Positions 1 through 7,442 of a stretch of 20,206 nucleotides of DNA are shown in pieces (position 1 is the first letter of the stretch; each line of letters starts with the position of its first letter). The position numbers and the translations under genes are program-made. The stretch is from a virus: IMG/VR virus record IMGVR_UViG_3300005909_000011, positions 1 through 20,206 of that record. One strand, given 5' to 3'. The notes below the pieces were generated by a model. The model searched no databases and was not told where the DNA came from. It saw only the letters and a program-made list of their open reading frames with translations.

Positions 1-891
1 ATATTTAAGTTTGATGCGTACAATGAAGAGCTAACAGACGAGAACATCGAAAGATTCATAGAAAATATTTTATCTTCAGAACCGACAAAGAATGATGTTG
101 TTTATATAAGTATACCTGCACTTAACAATAAGGGGCAAACGACCTGTCCATATAGCGATTTGAGAACTACTGAGTACTATCAAAACATAATGGATACTGA
201 AATTAAAAAGGGCAATGCTCACTCATGGTATTCACTTTTCCAACAAGAACCACGCCCAAAAGGCTCAATGCTGTTTGATAACTTTAGCAATTGGTATTAC
301 ATAAAAGATTTGGGGAAGAAACATTTTTCAGGTGGTGTTTCCCATCTTGACCCTGCGGGTAAGGGTAGTAATAATACTTGTTGCATAATAGGAAAAACTC
401 TTGGAAATGATGTTTATGTTCTACCTCAAATGGTTTATACTCCAGAACAACCAAAGGTTTCTAAAGAGCTTTTAGTTGAATTTTTTAAACAAAACCATCT
501 TCACTTCGGAAAAATTACAGGTGAGGCTAATGGTGGTGGAGATCAATATTGTGAAACGCTTAATGAAAGATTAGTTGAAGCAGAAGTTCCAGTTGAGTTT
601 GATGATTATAATATTCTTGGAACTGACCAGAATAAAGAACTAAAGATATTTCTAAGCTCTGATTGGATTCTTTCTCATGTATGGTTACCTGCTGAACTTG
701 ATGAAGATGGTAATAGACAATACGAAGTTGACTCGCCAACTGATAGAGCAATAAAAGCCTTGACAAAATATGTTGGGAAGGTAGAGGGTTACTTTGTAAG
801 AAATCAAGAAGATGACTTTCTTGATTGTTTGTGTGGTATAAAAGATATTGTGGCAGAAGAAGATAATAGTTTTAGCATTGGATATATATAG
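1..891 (+). CDS. terL: Terminase large subunit, C-terminal nuclease part (5' truncated)
   Basis: The reading frame is open from base 1, so the gene starts outside the window; the TTG at 160 is internal and not a real start. The protein would be the DNA-packaging motor that cuts concatemeric phage DNA and translocates it through the portal. The sequence shows the junction typical of the end of the ATPase domain (WYSLFQQEPRPKGSMLF, bases 226-276), then an RNase H-like nuclease: a first acidic residue in HLDPAGKGSN (Asp at 349-351), a second in GEANGGGD (Glu at 523-525) and the DDFLD motif (Asp codons at 811-825). These fit the three-metal-ligand pattern of terminase nucleases. The Walker A and B motifs must lie upstream and cannot be judged. 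The stop is 8 bases before the portal gene, the classical terminase-portal order. Confidence 0.93.
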   Translation: MFKFDAYNEELTDENIERFIENILSSEPTKNDVVYISIPALNNKGQTTCPYSDLRTTEYYQNIMDTEIKKGNAHSWYSLFQQEPRPKGSMLFDNFSNWYYIKDLGKKHFSGGVSHLDPAGKGSNNTCCIIGKTLGNDVYVLPQMVYTPEQPKVSKELLVEFFKQNHLHFGKITGEANGGGDQYCETLNERLVEAEVPVEFDDYNILGTDQNKELKIFLSSDWILSHVWLPAELDEDGNRQYEVDSPTDRAIKALTKYVGKVEGYFVRNQEDDFLDCLCGIKDIVAEEDNSFSIGYI

Positions 892-899
892 GAGAACCT

Positions 900-2387
900 A
901 TGGCAAAGAAGAAAGTTGAAAAAGTAGATATGAATAAGCGTACAGCACAGTTTAGAGAAACAAATCCGAGTGAATTCAATGCATCAGAGTATGAGTATAT
1001 TTACAAAGTCAATAGGACATCTGGAGAGATATCGCTTTATAAAGGTGGTAAGGAAATTCCAAATGATATTCAAACACAATTTGGAGGATTAGGTCAGCCA
1101 GACAATGTTATTAAACCACCATGGGACACGTATGAATTAGAGTGGTTATTAAAATATAATCACACACATAGACGTTGTATGGAGTTAAAGTCAACTCTCG
1201 TGGCAGGATTTGGGTATGACTTTAGAAATAAAAACCATTCTAACTATCCAAAGCTTGAAGCATGGGCGAAGAAACCTAACTCTACGTTTGGAGATACACT
1301 TTCCAATATAGCAGTAAATGTTAAGAGACAGCATTGTAGCTTTGGATATGGACCACTAATAATTAAAAAAGCTTTTGATACAATACAAATGTTTGATGCT
1401 AAAAATACTAAATCAACCTTTGTTATTCCAAATTTTAGAAATGGTAGAAACGTAAACGGTATTCGTAAATATGTTCAACTTTCAAAAAACACAAATGAGA
1501 AAGTAGAATATTTCCCTTATAATGGCAATCCTAAACTTGGAAGAGATTACATGCATTGGTTTGGTTATAAAACTTTATCAAGTTCTTATTATCCTGAACC
1601 TGAATATTTACCTGCTAAAGATAAAATATATGAGGATATCTTCGTTGATAAAAATAATATTGATTTCTTCAAGAATCGTGCGATGGGAGATTTTGTAATA
1701 TTATTTACAGGATCGAAACTTGATGGCAAAACTAAGAATCAAGTATCAAAAGATTTTAAACAAAACATGTCACAATTTGAAGGTGTTGGGAATCAACATA
1801 AAACAATGTACCTTCACTCTCCTGGCAAAGATGCAAAGATACAAGTTGTTGATATTTCCAAAAATGAAGACGGTCAATATTCAAAACGACAGTCTGCTTT
1901 AGAGGCTTCAATAGCAAGATCATGGGGAATTACTCCATCACTTATATCACTTACTAAGAATGGAAGTGGTTTTGGTGGTGGTAGTGTAGCAATAGGAGAT
2001 TTATTCCTTGAAAATCAAATAATGATTAGACCAGAGCAACGTGATTTTGAAGAAGCTATAAATCTTATACTTGAAAGTTTATTTGGGTTTGATCCACAAA
2101 TTAAGTTTAGAACAATAGACACAAACAATCAAAAAGATATGGCAGTTATACTTACTCAAATAGTTTCATCTGGAACACCTATCTCTAAAATTGAAGCGAG
2201 AAGATATATCCACGAACATGGATTAATGGAATTAGAAAATCCAGAAACAATTCCAGAACAGGAAGATTTAATTGAACCGAACGAAAGAACACAAGTTGAT
2301 AACGAAGGTAATATAAAACCAGATGGCGATACGGATTCTAATCAAGATGATATCAATTCGATAGACGAGGATAAATTTAATGAGTAA
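900..2387 (+). CDS. Phage portal protein (PBSX/XkdE-like)
   Basis: This would be the dodecameric portal at the unique capsid vertex, docking the terminase and later the neck. The 495 residues match the usual portal length. Recognisable features are the early VIKPPWDTYELEWLL segment followed by HRRCMELKSTLVAGFGYDF, the entry signature of PBSX-type portals; a middle section with FFKNRAMGDFVILFTGSKLDG; and a C-terminal ARSWGITPSLISL...GFGGGSVAIGDLF followed by the long helix IMIRPEQRDFEEAINLILESLF. The last 50 residues are acidic and low complexity. The ATG is preceded by AGGAG at 890-894, overlapping the end of the terminase gene. Assignment rests on remembered family patterns and gene order, not on a search. 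Confidence 0.92.
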   Translation: MAKKKVEKVDMNKRTAQFRETNPSEFNASEYEYIYKVNRTSGEISLYKGGKEIPNDIQTQFGGLGQPDNVIKPPWDTYELEWLLKYNHTHRRCMELKSTLVAGFGYDFRNKNHSNYPKLEAWAKKPNSTFGDTLSNIAVNVKRQHCSFGYGPLIIKKAFDTIQMFDAKNTKSTFVIPNFRNGRNVNGIRKYVQLSKNTNEKVEYFPYNGNPKLGRDYMHWFGYKTLSSSYYPEPEYLPAKDKIYEDIFVDKNNIDFFKNRAMGDFVILFTGSKLDGKTKNQVSKDFKQNMSQFEGVGNQHKTMYLHSPGKDAKIQVVDISKNEDGQYSKRQSALEASIARSWGITPSLISLTKNGSGFGGGSVAIGDLFLENQIMIRPEQRDFEEAINLILESLFGFDPQIKFRTIDTNNQKDMAVILTQIVSSGTPISKIEARRYIHEHGLMELENPETIPEQEDLIEPNERTQVDNEGNIKPDGDTDSNQDDINSIDEDKFNE

Positions 2388-2447
2388 GATAAATACCTTG
2401 ACAAATTGTTTTTGTTTTAATAACGATAAAAAAGTAACGGAGGAGTT

Positions 2448-3686
2448 ATGGCAAAAAGGAAATTAAAGAGATATAAAAAGTTAATTATATCTCACGATTG
2501 CTTAGTACCAAAAGGTGCTATGCAAGTTGAATCAGTTTTTAAAGAAGAGAAAGAAGGCATTACAGCTTTTACTAAGCGAATATCCTATGAAGATATGGTT
2601 GTTAAATTCGATGACGAAAAACAAATCATGTATAACATTATGGTTAAATGGAATGATGCTGATAGTGATAACTGGATATTAGACAAGGAAGATATTAGAC
2701 GTGATGCTATGATTGATTTTCAGGCTAATGGTGATAAGGTTTTAAAGTTTACACATAAGAAAGATGAGAATGATGAACCTTACAGCATCGATGCTCATGT
2801 TATGGAATTCTATTATGTGAAAGAAAATGATCCTATCTATCCTGATTATGTTGGTTCGATTGCACGTTCAGCTTATTTTGCAGACGCAGAAGAGTTTGCA
2901 ACGATTAAAGAACTAGAATTTGAAACTTCCATTGAAGGCAAGGCTTGGCTTGAAGAGTTTGAAGTCGAAGAAGAAACCATTAAAGATAAAACGAATAAAG
3001 CTATTCATAAAATTAAAGATCTCTTGAAAACTACATTTAAGTTTGAAGATGGTAAATTAACAAAGAAAAGTTTCAAGAAAATTCTTGATGATGTTACTAA
3101 AGATTTCGACTCGGTTCTTGAAAACAGAAAGAATACTGATATTTACTTTGCAACATCTGCACTTACAACTGCAATCTATAATGCAGAATGGGATTATATT
3201 TATGGACAGACTAAAGATGTTGATGGATTCAAGAAAGAAATTGGGAAGATCTTTAAACAAGCAAAAAAATATTACGATGAAATGAGCTTTGAAGTAGTAA
3301 CAAAGGACATAGTTACTGAAATAAAAAAAGGAGAAGAAGTTATGTTAGAAAAAGCCGAAGTGCAAAAGATGATTGACGATTCTTTAAAGACAGCTATTGG
3401 TCTTGAAGAAGGTCAAACAGTAGCAGATCTAATTAAAACTACTAGCGAAAAATCCCCTCCTGAGCTAGTGGTAAAAGATGCGGAAGGGAATGTGGTTAAA
3501 GACAAAGATGGCAAAGATGTTACTCTTGTTGGATTAGTTACTAAGATGGATGAGAGCTTTAGTGCGTTCAAAACAGAAGTCTCTACTTATATGACAGCGA
3601 ATCCAGAGAAAGTACTTGACCCTGTAGATAACGTTGTTGAGAAAGAAGAAACTGACTCAGAACGCAAAGCCAAATTGGCAATGTAA
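2448..3686 (+). CDS. XkdF-like prohead protease fused to scaffold region
   Basis: This would be the head maturation protease made as a fusion with an internal scaffold, acting inside the procapsid. Residues about 45-180 resemble the XkdF/Peptidase_S78_2 putative serine protease family: a candidate catalytic His at residue 103 (FTHKK), then DAHVMEFYYV, then DYVGSIARS, and a candidate nucleophile Ser at residue 161 in TSIEGKAWLEEF. Residues about 180-298 are charged and helical. Residues 299-412 look like a scaffold and can also be made from an internal start (separate entry). The start ATG follows a GGAGG at 2440-2444. Position between portal and capsid genes supports the role. That the His and Ser are catalytic is inference; no third acidic residue is assigned. 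Confidence 0.8.
   Translation: MAKRKLKRYKKLIISHDCLVPKGAMQVESVFKEEKEGITAFTKRISYEDMVVKFDDEKQIMYNIMVKWNDADSDNWILDKEDIRRDAMIDFQANGDKVLKFTHKKDENDEPYSIDAHVMEFYYVKENDPIYPDYVGSIARSAYFADAEEFATIKELEFETSIEGKAWLEEFEVEEETIKDKTNKAIHKIKDLLKTTFKFEDGKLTKKSFKKILDDVTKDFDSVLENRKNTDIYFATSALTTAIYNAEWDYIYGQTKDVDGFKKEIGKIFKQAKKYYDEMSFEVVTKDIVTEIKKGEEVMLEKAEVQKMIDDSLKTAIGLEEGQTVADLIKTTSEKSPPELVVKDAEGNVVKDKDGKDVTLVGLVTKMDESFSAFKTEVSTYMTANPEKVLDPVDNVVEKEETDSERKAKLAM
3342..3686 (+). CDS. Candidate nested in-frame scaffold protein
   Basis: Within the protease gene, and in the same frame, an AAGGAG at 3328-3333 stands 8 bases upstream of an ATG at 3342 (codon 299 of the long protein). Initiation there would give a 114-residue protein beginning MLEKAEVQKMIDD and ending at the shared stop. 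It is mostly helical and highly charged with no cysteine, as expected for a capsid scaffold, and contains a short repeat-like VVKDAEGNVVKDKDGKD stretch. Nested protease/scaffold genes with a shared C-terminus are established in lambda (C and Nu3). Here the SD and start are seen directly; expression is inferred. The SD falls in the codons for Lys-Lys-Gly-Glu, so chance cannot be excluded. Confidence 0.55.
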   Translation: MLEKAEVQKMIDDSLKTAIGLEEGQTVADLIKTTSEKSPPELVVKDAEGNVVKDKDGKDVTLVGLVTKMDESFSAFKTEVSTYMTANPEKVLDPVDNVVEKEETDSERKAKLAM

Positions 3687-3696
3687 GGGAGGAATA

Positions 3697-5742
3697 ATGG
3701 AACTTACTAAAAAAGAATTACAAGCTCTCGCTATAACTGAACTTGCGATCAAAAGAACTATTGATGGCAGGGGAAAACCAGAAGAAGCAGTTAAGGAAAA
3801 TTATATTAACAAGACTGCTGCCGAAGCATTACTATTCTTGGGATTAGACCCAATGACTAGTTATGGCAAACCTGTTTCTAAGGTTTATCAAGAGTATTAC
3901 AATGTTGAAAAAGCTGTTGGCGATTTCTCTAGTTACTACCAGCATTTAACAAACTGGAATCGTAACGATCTAATTACCGGTTCAAGAGCAAAGGAATATT
4001 GGGATTTAGTTTTTAATTATTCTTCTGAGTTTATGAATAGAATTACAATTAAAAGCGGTGATGAATTAACTTACCCTCTTGATATTTATGCATCTATTGA
4101 AGAAAACTTTATTGATAGTTTAGCTGTTGGTTCTCAACCTACAGGTGCTCAACTTAAAGATCAAGGTGGTGTAATTGGTAAAGAATTGTTTGCAAGACGT
4201 ATGGAAAATCAATTCAATCTTCCAGAACTTGATATCATAAACAATCTTTATAACACTAAATTTGAAGATGAGATTACTGCTAGACGTCTAATTGGTATTA
4301 ACAATGACTTACTTAGAGTTTGGACTAATGGCACAAGTGATGATTATACAAGCGTTACATGGGCTACATTTACTCATAATGATATGTATAGACTTGGAAT
4401 TGGTTGGTTGAAAAATCTTCAAGATGGTAACGGTTCATGGACTAATAGTAATGCAAATGCTATTGTTATTGGTGCATTGGGTGATAGAGTTACTGCTAAC
4501 AAAATTGAGATTACAGGTATTGGTTGGATTACAGATTATACTTCTGATTGGTCTTCTGTTGTTGACGGATGGCTTGGTGTTACTTCTACATTATCAATTG
4601 CAAGTGGATTGAAAATTGCTAATGCTGGATATGCACGTAAAGATGGTATTGCTGTTACTCCTAATTCTAAATGTAAATTTGTATTTACTGAGATTGGAGA
4701 AGATGGAAGTTCTAGTGTTTACGGTGCAGTATTGGGTGCTGATGGTACAACTGTTCTTGGTTCATCTACCGCTATCACAGGTACAGGAACATCTCATACG
4801 GTTGAATTCTTCTCAGGAAACAATAACTTTGTTCAGTTAAGAATTTATCAGGCTGCTGCAAAATATACTACTGTTACAACTGCAACTGCTATTGTAACTG
4901 AATATAAAGTAACTCGTACAGGCGATGATATTATTGACTATATGGATACAATGATTAAGAATCAACCATCAAAATATAAAGATCCATCTAAAACAGTATT
5001 TATTATGGGCTTAACTGATGTAGAAAGTTATGCAGATGCTAAAGGTGAAGCTGTTAAGGTTGTTGGTGGAATGGCAATTGGTGTTAATACTACAGTTAAA
5101 GATCAATGGCGTGTTAATGGTGATATTCCTCGTCATAAAGGTTATGAAGTAATTTATAATCCAATGATGGATTCAATTAGTGAATACAAAACCTATGGTG
5201 GTTCAGCATTAGCTGGATCTATCTTATTCTGCGATCCTAAAGACCTTTGGGCTTATGTTCTTGATAAGATTAGAAAACATCGTGAAGAGAAAGCTAGAGC
5301 AACAACTGGTGGTTCAGGTATTGAGTTTACAGATGTTATTTTCTCTGATGCTCAAACTGCTCCAAACGAAAGAATTGGTATTGCTTATTACGGTGCTGTC
5401 GTTGAAAGCATTATATTAATGCAAACTGTTGCTCTTAAATCTACTGTATGTGTAAGCGGAACTACAACTTCAGCTGCAGGACTTGTACCTTATTGCGATA
5501 CTAAAGGTGCTAGAATGTTTATGACACTTACTTCCAATGTTGCTGATCTTGGTACTCTTGCATTGGCATTAGCTGGAGTAACTGCAGGAGATGTTTGGGA
5601 AATTAAAACTGGTGTACTCGAAGGGACTGCACTAGGACAAAGTGTTTTAACTGCTGCTGCTCATAGTTTCAGAGCATTTAAAACAATTGATGGTGTAGAA
5701 GTTCTTGGAAAGAGTGCAGTAACAGCCTGTACCTTTGCATAA
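3697..5742 (+). CDS. Major capsid protein (HK97 fold, XkdG-like) with inserted beta-rich domain
   Basis: The start is the ATG at 3697, behind GGGAGG at 3687-3692, not the upstream in-frame ATG at 3634 inside the protease gene; this gives 681 residues, large for this protein. N-terminal residues 1-243 hold a helical arm, a candidate E-loop around SGDELTYPLDIYASIEENF and the segment ending RLGIGWLKNLQDG. The matching helical continuation DDIIDYMDTMIKNQPSKY resumes at residue 410, followed by TVFIMG and RHKGYEVIYNPMM, typical of the P- and A-domain core of XkdG-like capsids. Residues about 246-408 are a Ser/Thr/Gly-rich beta-type insertion resembling carbohydrate-binding folds. Residues about 583-681 form another beta-rich tail domain. 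A terminator follows, as expected for a highly expressed gene. Confidence 0.88.
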   Translation: MELTKKELQALAITELAIKRTIDGRGKPEEAVKENYINKTAAEALLFLGLDPMTSYGKPVSKVYQEYYNVEKAVGDFSSYYQHLTNWNRNDLITGSRAKEYWDLVFNYSSEFMNRITIKSGDELTYPLDIYASIEENFIDSLAVGSQPTGAQLKDQGGVIGKELFARRMENQFNLPELDIINNLYNTKFEDEITARRLIGINNDLLRVWTNGTSDDYTSVTWATFTHNDMYRLGIGWLKNLQDGNGSWTNSNANAIVIGALGDRVTANKIEITGIGWITDYTSDWSSVVDGWLGVTSTLSIASGLKIANAGYARKDGIAVTPNSKCKFVFTEIGEDGSSSVYGAVLGADGTTVLGSSTAITGTGTSHTVEFFSGNNNFVQLRIYQAAAKYTTVTTATAIVTEYKVTRTGDDIIDYMDTMIKNQPSKYKDPSKTVFIMGLTDVESYADAKGEAVKVVGGMAIGVNTTVKDQWRVNGDIPRHKGYEVIYNPMMDSISEYKTYGGSALAGSILFCDPKDLWAYVLDKIRKHREEKARATTGGSGIEFTDVIFSDAQTAPNERIGIAYYGAVVESIILMQTVALKSTVCVSGTTTSAAGLVPYCDTKGARMFMTLTSNVADLGTLALALAGVTAGDVWEIKTGVLEGTALGQSVLTAAAHSFRAFKTIDGVEVLGKSAVTACTFA

Positions 5743-5763
5743 ATAATTGGAATAAAGGCAATT

Positions 5764-5795
5764 GAGAGTCGGCTTTTGTCGGCTCTCTGCTTTAT
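5764..5795 (+). terminator. Rho-independent terminator-like hairpin after the capsid gene
   Basis: GAGAGTCGGC (5764-5773) pairs with GTCGGCTCTC (5778-5787) across a TTTT loop, giving ten pairs of which two are G-U. The flanking AAAGGCA and TGCTTT can extend the stem with a bulge. The T-rich tail (TGCTTTAT) is modest, so this may be a leaky terminator or a 3' end stabiliser for the capsid transcript. Confidence 0.7.
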
Positions 5796-5816
5796 AAAAG
5801 TTTAGTGGAGGATAAA

Positions 5817-6137
5817 GTGGCAGGGAAAAAGAAAATGTTTAAAGACAGAGTTGAAGAAGCTAAAGTGTTTGTTGAAGAAGGTAATCTTAAAAAAGCAATT
5901 TCAACATTAAATAAGGCTATTGATAATGAACCAGAAAAAGATGTTGATGATAAAATCAATAACTGGATTAAAGAGCTTGAATTAATAGAAGATGATAATC
6001 CACTCGGAAAGGAATTAGAAGTTATTTCTTTTAGAGTTACTGCACCATTCCTAAGAAACGGTGTATGCTTTGAAGTTGGAAACACTATAAATCTTCCAAG
6101 TAAAAACAATCAAGCTAATATCGAACCAATGGAGTAA
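5817..6137 (+). CDS. Small protein after capsid gene, helical N-terminus, unknown function
   Basis: I chose the GTG at 5817 because GGAGG at 5807-5811 lies 5 bases before it; the in-frame GTG at 5805 overlaps that SD and is unlikely. The product is 106 residues, starting MAGKKKMF. Residues about 8-45 form a TPR-like helical pair (RVEEAKVFVEEGNLKKAIST, then NKAIDNEP). The C-terminal 40 residues (ISFRVTAPFLRNGVCFEVGN, then TINLP) are a beta segment of the sort seen in small head-associated phage proteins whose pattern is 'fixed strand, Gly-rich turn, LP, Ala'. The same pattern recurs in the next gene. It may be a head decoration or connector accessory protein; no function is established from the sequence. 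Confidence 0.75.
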   Translation: MAGKKKMFKDRVEEAKVFVEEGNLKKAISTLNKAIDNEPEKDVDDKINNWIKELELIEDDNPLGKELEVISFRVTAPFLRNGVCFEVGNTINLPSKNNQANIEPME

Positions 6138-6139
6138 TT

Positions 6140-6310
6140 ATGAGTAATGATAAAGTTGTGAAAAAAGAAGTCCTAAAAAGAGTTAAAACAGTTAAAGTAA
6201 AAATCACAACTCCATTCAGATATGATAAGAAAGAACATTCTGGAATAACACGACTTCCTGTTGATGTTGCGAAGTGGATGAAAAATAATAGATTTGGTAA
6301 AATATTATGA
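6140..6310 (+). CDS. Small 56-residue head-region protein, unknown
   Basis: An ATG at 6140 follows GGAG at 6131-6134 by 5 bases, and the ORF ends in TGA at 6308-6310, overlapping the ATG of the next gene as ATGA. The product is a basic 56-residue protein. Its C-terminal part, VKVKITTPFRYDKKEHSGIT followed by RLPVDVAKWM, aligns by eye with the C-terminus of the preceding protein (VTAPF...INLP...A), suggesting the two are related halves or a tandem duplication. Tight coupling on both sides, the SD and the retained pattern support a real gene. Function unknown; a small virion or connector accessory protein is the most that can be said. Confidence 0.75.
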   Translation: MSNDKVVKKEVLKRVKTVKVKITTPFRYDKKEHSGITRLPVDVAKWMKNNRFGKIL

Positions 6311-6771
6311 CGCATTCAGAAACAATAAAAGCTAGGGCACAAGAGTTGGCTAATTTAGGTGATAGTACTGATGATACTGTTGCGTTTATATCTGAAGCTA
6401 TTTTGAGAACTGCTGCTCAACGAATGGAGTCGTCAATGAATTATCAGGATTATGGCAATTATGTTACCATGTTTGCTGATAATGCTTATGATTCGGACAT
6501 GGCTTATCATGAGATGAGTGCTTCACAAAGAAAGCTTTATATTCTCGAGAGTGCCGAAACGTATTACTGTCTTTATTTTCTGGCTCTTGCGCTCAAAAAA
6601 ATGACAAAAGGTAATGTTTTCTTAGATCGTTATGAATCAGGTACTGAAGGTAGAAGTTTATCTCCATCATCTATAGATAAGATATTCAAGATGAGGGAAG
6701 GTTACTTAGATGAAGCAGATAGCATTATATCATCTTTTGTCGATAGTGCTCTTACAATAGCAGGATCATAA
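6307..6771 (+). CDS. Putative head-tail adaptor (connector) protein
   Basis: The 154-residue product is predicted mainly helical: an N-terminal helix (HSETIKARAQELANLGDSTD), a central segment rich in Met, Tyr and Asp, a long helix RKLYILESAETYYCLYFLAL, and a C-terminal helix FKMREGYLDEADSIISSFVD. Size, helical content and its place two genes after the capsid protein fit the connector proteins that dock below the portal (gp6/gp15-like adaptors), but I see no diagnostic motif. The start overlaps the previous stop (ATGA), implying translational coupling. It could instead be another neck component. Confidence 0.6.
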   Translation: MTHSETIKARAQELANLGDSTDDTVAFISEAILRTAAQRMESSMNYQDYGNYVTMFADNAYDSDMAYHEMSASQRKLYILESAETYYCLYFLALALKKMTKGNVFLDRYESGTEGRSLSPSSIDKIFKMREGYLDEADSIISSFVDSALTIAGS

Positions 6772-6773
6772 TC

Positions 6774-7424
6774 ATGGCAAGATTAACAGCTTTAGAAAAA
6801 CAACAAGTCCTAGTTGATCTGGCGAATGGATTATTCACAAGAGATATTTCTTCTCATGCTGACGGTGGAAGTGGGACCGTTATATTTACAACAACTACTG
6901 ATCACAATTTTGTTGTAGGCGATTTTATCACTCTCTATGATGCGATGGATAGCGATAATGAAATTACTACATTTAACAATTATGCGGCTACACTGCTTGA
7001 ATTTGAGGTATTGGCGATAACTTCTGATACATTTAAGATAACATTAACATATAATGCTAGTATTAGTATAACAAATTTAAAAGCAAGATCTCTTCTTACC
7101 TTTAATAATGATCAAATGGAAATAAAAAATAATGACTATCCATTCTTTGTTATAGAATGTAAGGATACGAATAGATTAATAAATGCTGCTAATACATTTA
7201 TTCCACAAGAAACAGAATTTATCTTGACAACTATGGATAAACTTTCACACCATACAAAAGGTCGTAATACAAAAGTTAAAGAGTGTAGATCATTTTGTGA
7301 GAATAAGCTGAATGTAATATTAGCAGAATTTAGCAAAAAAGTGATAAGCGATAAAATGAGTCGTGGTGAATTTGATTGGGTAGACATACCTGTTTCATTC
7401 ACTGATGTGAAAATTGAGTATTAA
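6774..7424 (+). CDS. Putative neck / tail-terminator-type protein with inserted beta domain
   Basis: The 216-residue product starts two bases after the previous stop. Residues 1-28 are helical (ALEKQQVLVDLANGLF). Residues about 30-108 form a beta domain with the pattern VIFTTTTDHNFVVGDFITLY ... VLAITSDTFKITLTY, which matches the small FCCH-like fold (H-x-F-x-x-G-D and S/T-x-T-F signatures) often inserted in phage structural proteins. The C-terminal half, FFVIECKDTNRLI...PQETEFILTT...EFDWVDIPVSFTDVKIEY, has the alternating strand pattern and final beta strand of neck or tail-terminator proteins. Assignment to the neck is by position between the connector and the tail tube genes; the fold is inference. 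Confidence 0.5.
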   Translation: MARLTALEKQQVLVDLANGLFTRDISSHADGGSGTVIFTTTTDHNFVVGDFITLYDAMDSDNEITTFNNYAATLLEFEVLAITSDTFKITLTYNASISITNLKARSLLTFNNDQMEIKNNDYPFFVIECKDTNRLINAANTFIPQETEFILTTMDKLSHHTKGRNTKVKECRSFCENKLNVILAEFSKKVISDKMSRGEFDWVDIPVSFTDVKIEY

Positions 7425-7442
7425 AATAATAGGAGGAAAATT

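Noticed and set aside
160-891. TTG at 160 as the start of the terminase gene
   Set aside because: The frame is open from base 1 with convincing terminase sequence; the gene is cut by the window edge and TTG 160 is internal.
2398-2430. TTGACA in the portal-protease gap as a promoter
   Set aside because: Perfect -35 hexamer but no acceptable -10 at 16-18 bases; GATAAA is 21 bases away.
2380-2466. 28-residue ORF overlapping the portal end and protease start (contains CFCF), with GAGG 9 bases upstream
   Set aside because: Overlaps both neighbours, low-complexity product, no recognisable pattern; kept only as a possible coupling ORF.
3634-3696. Upstream in-frame ATG for the capsid gene
   Set aside because: It lies inside the protease gene without an SD; the ATG at 3697 has a strong GGGAGG and starts a sensible N-terminus.
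5805-5816. Upstream GTG start for the 106-residue protein
   Set aside because: It overlaps the GGAGG that serves the GTG at 5817.
5792-6109. 105-codon minus-strand ORF
   Set aside because: Antisense shadow of the 106-residue gene with Ser/Leu-rich composition and no SD; all genes here run on the + strand.
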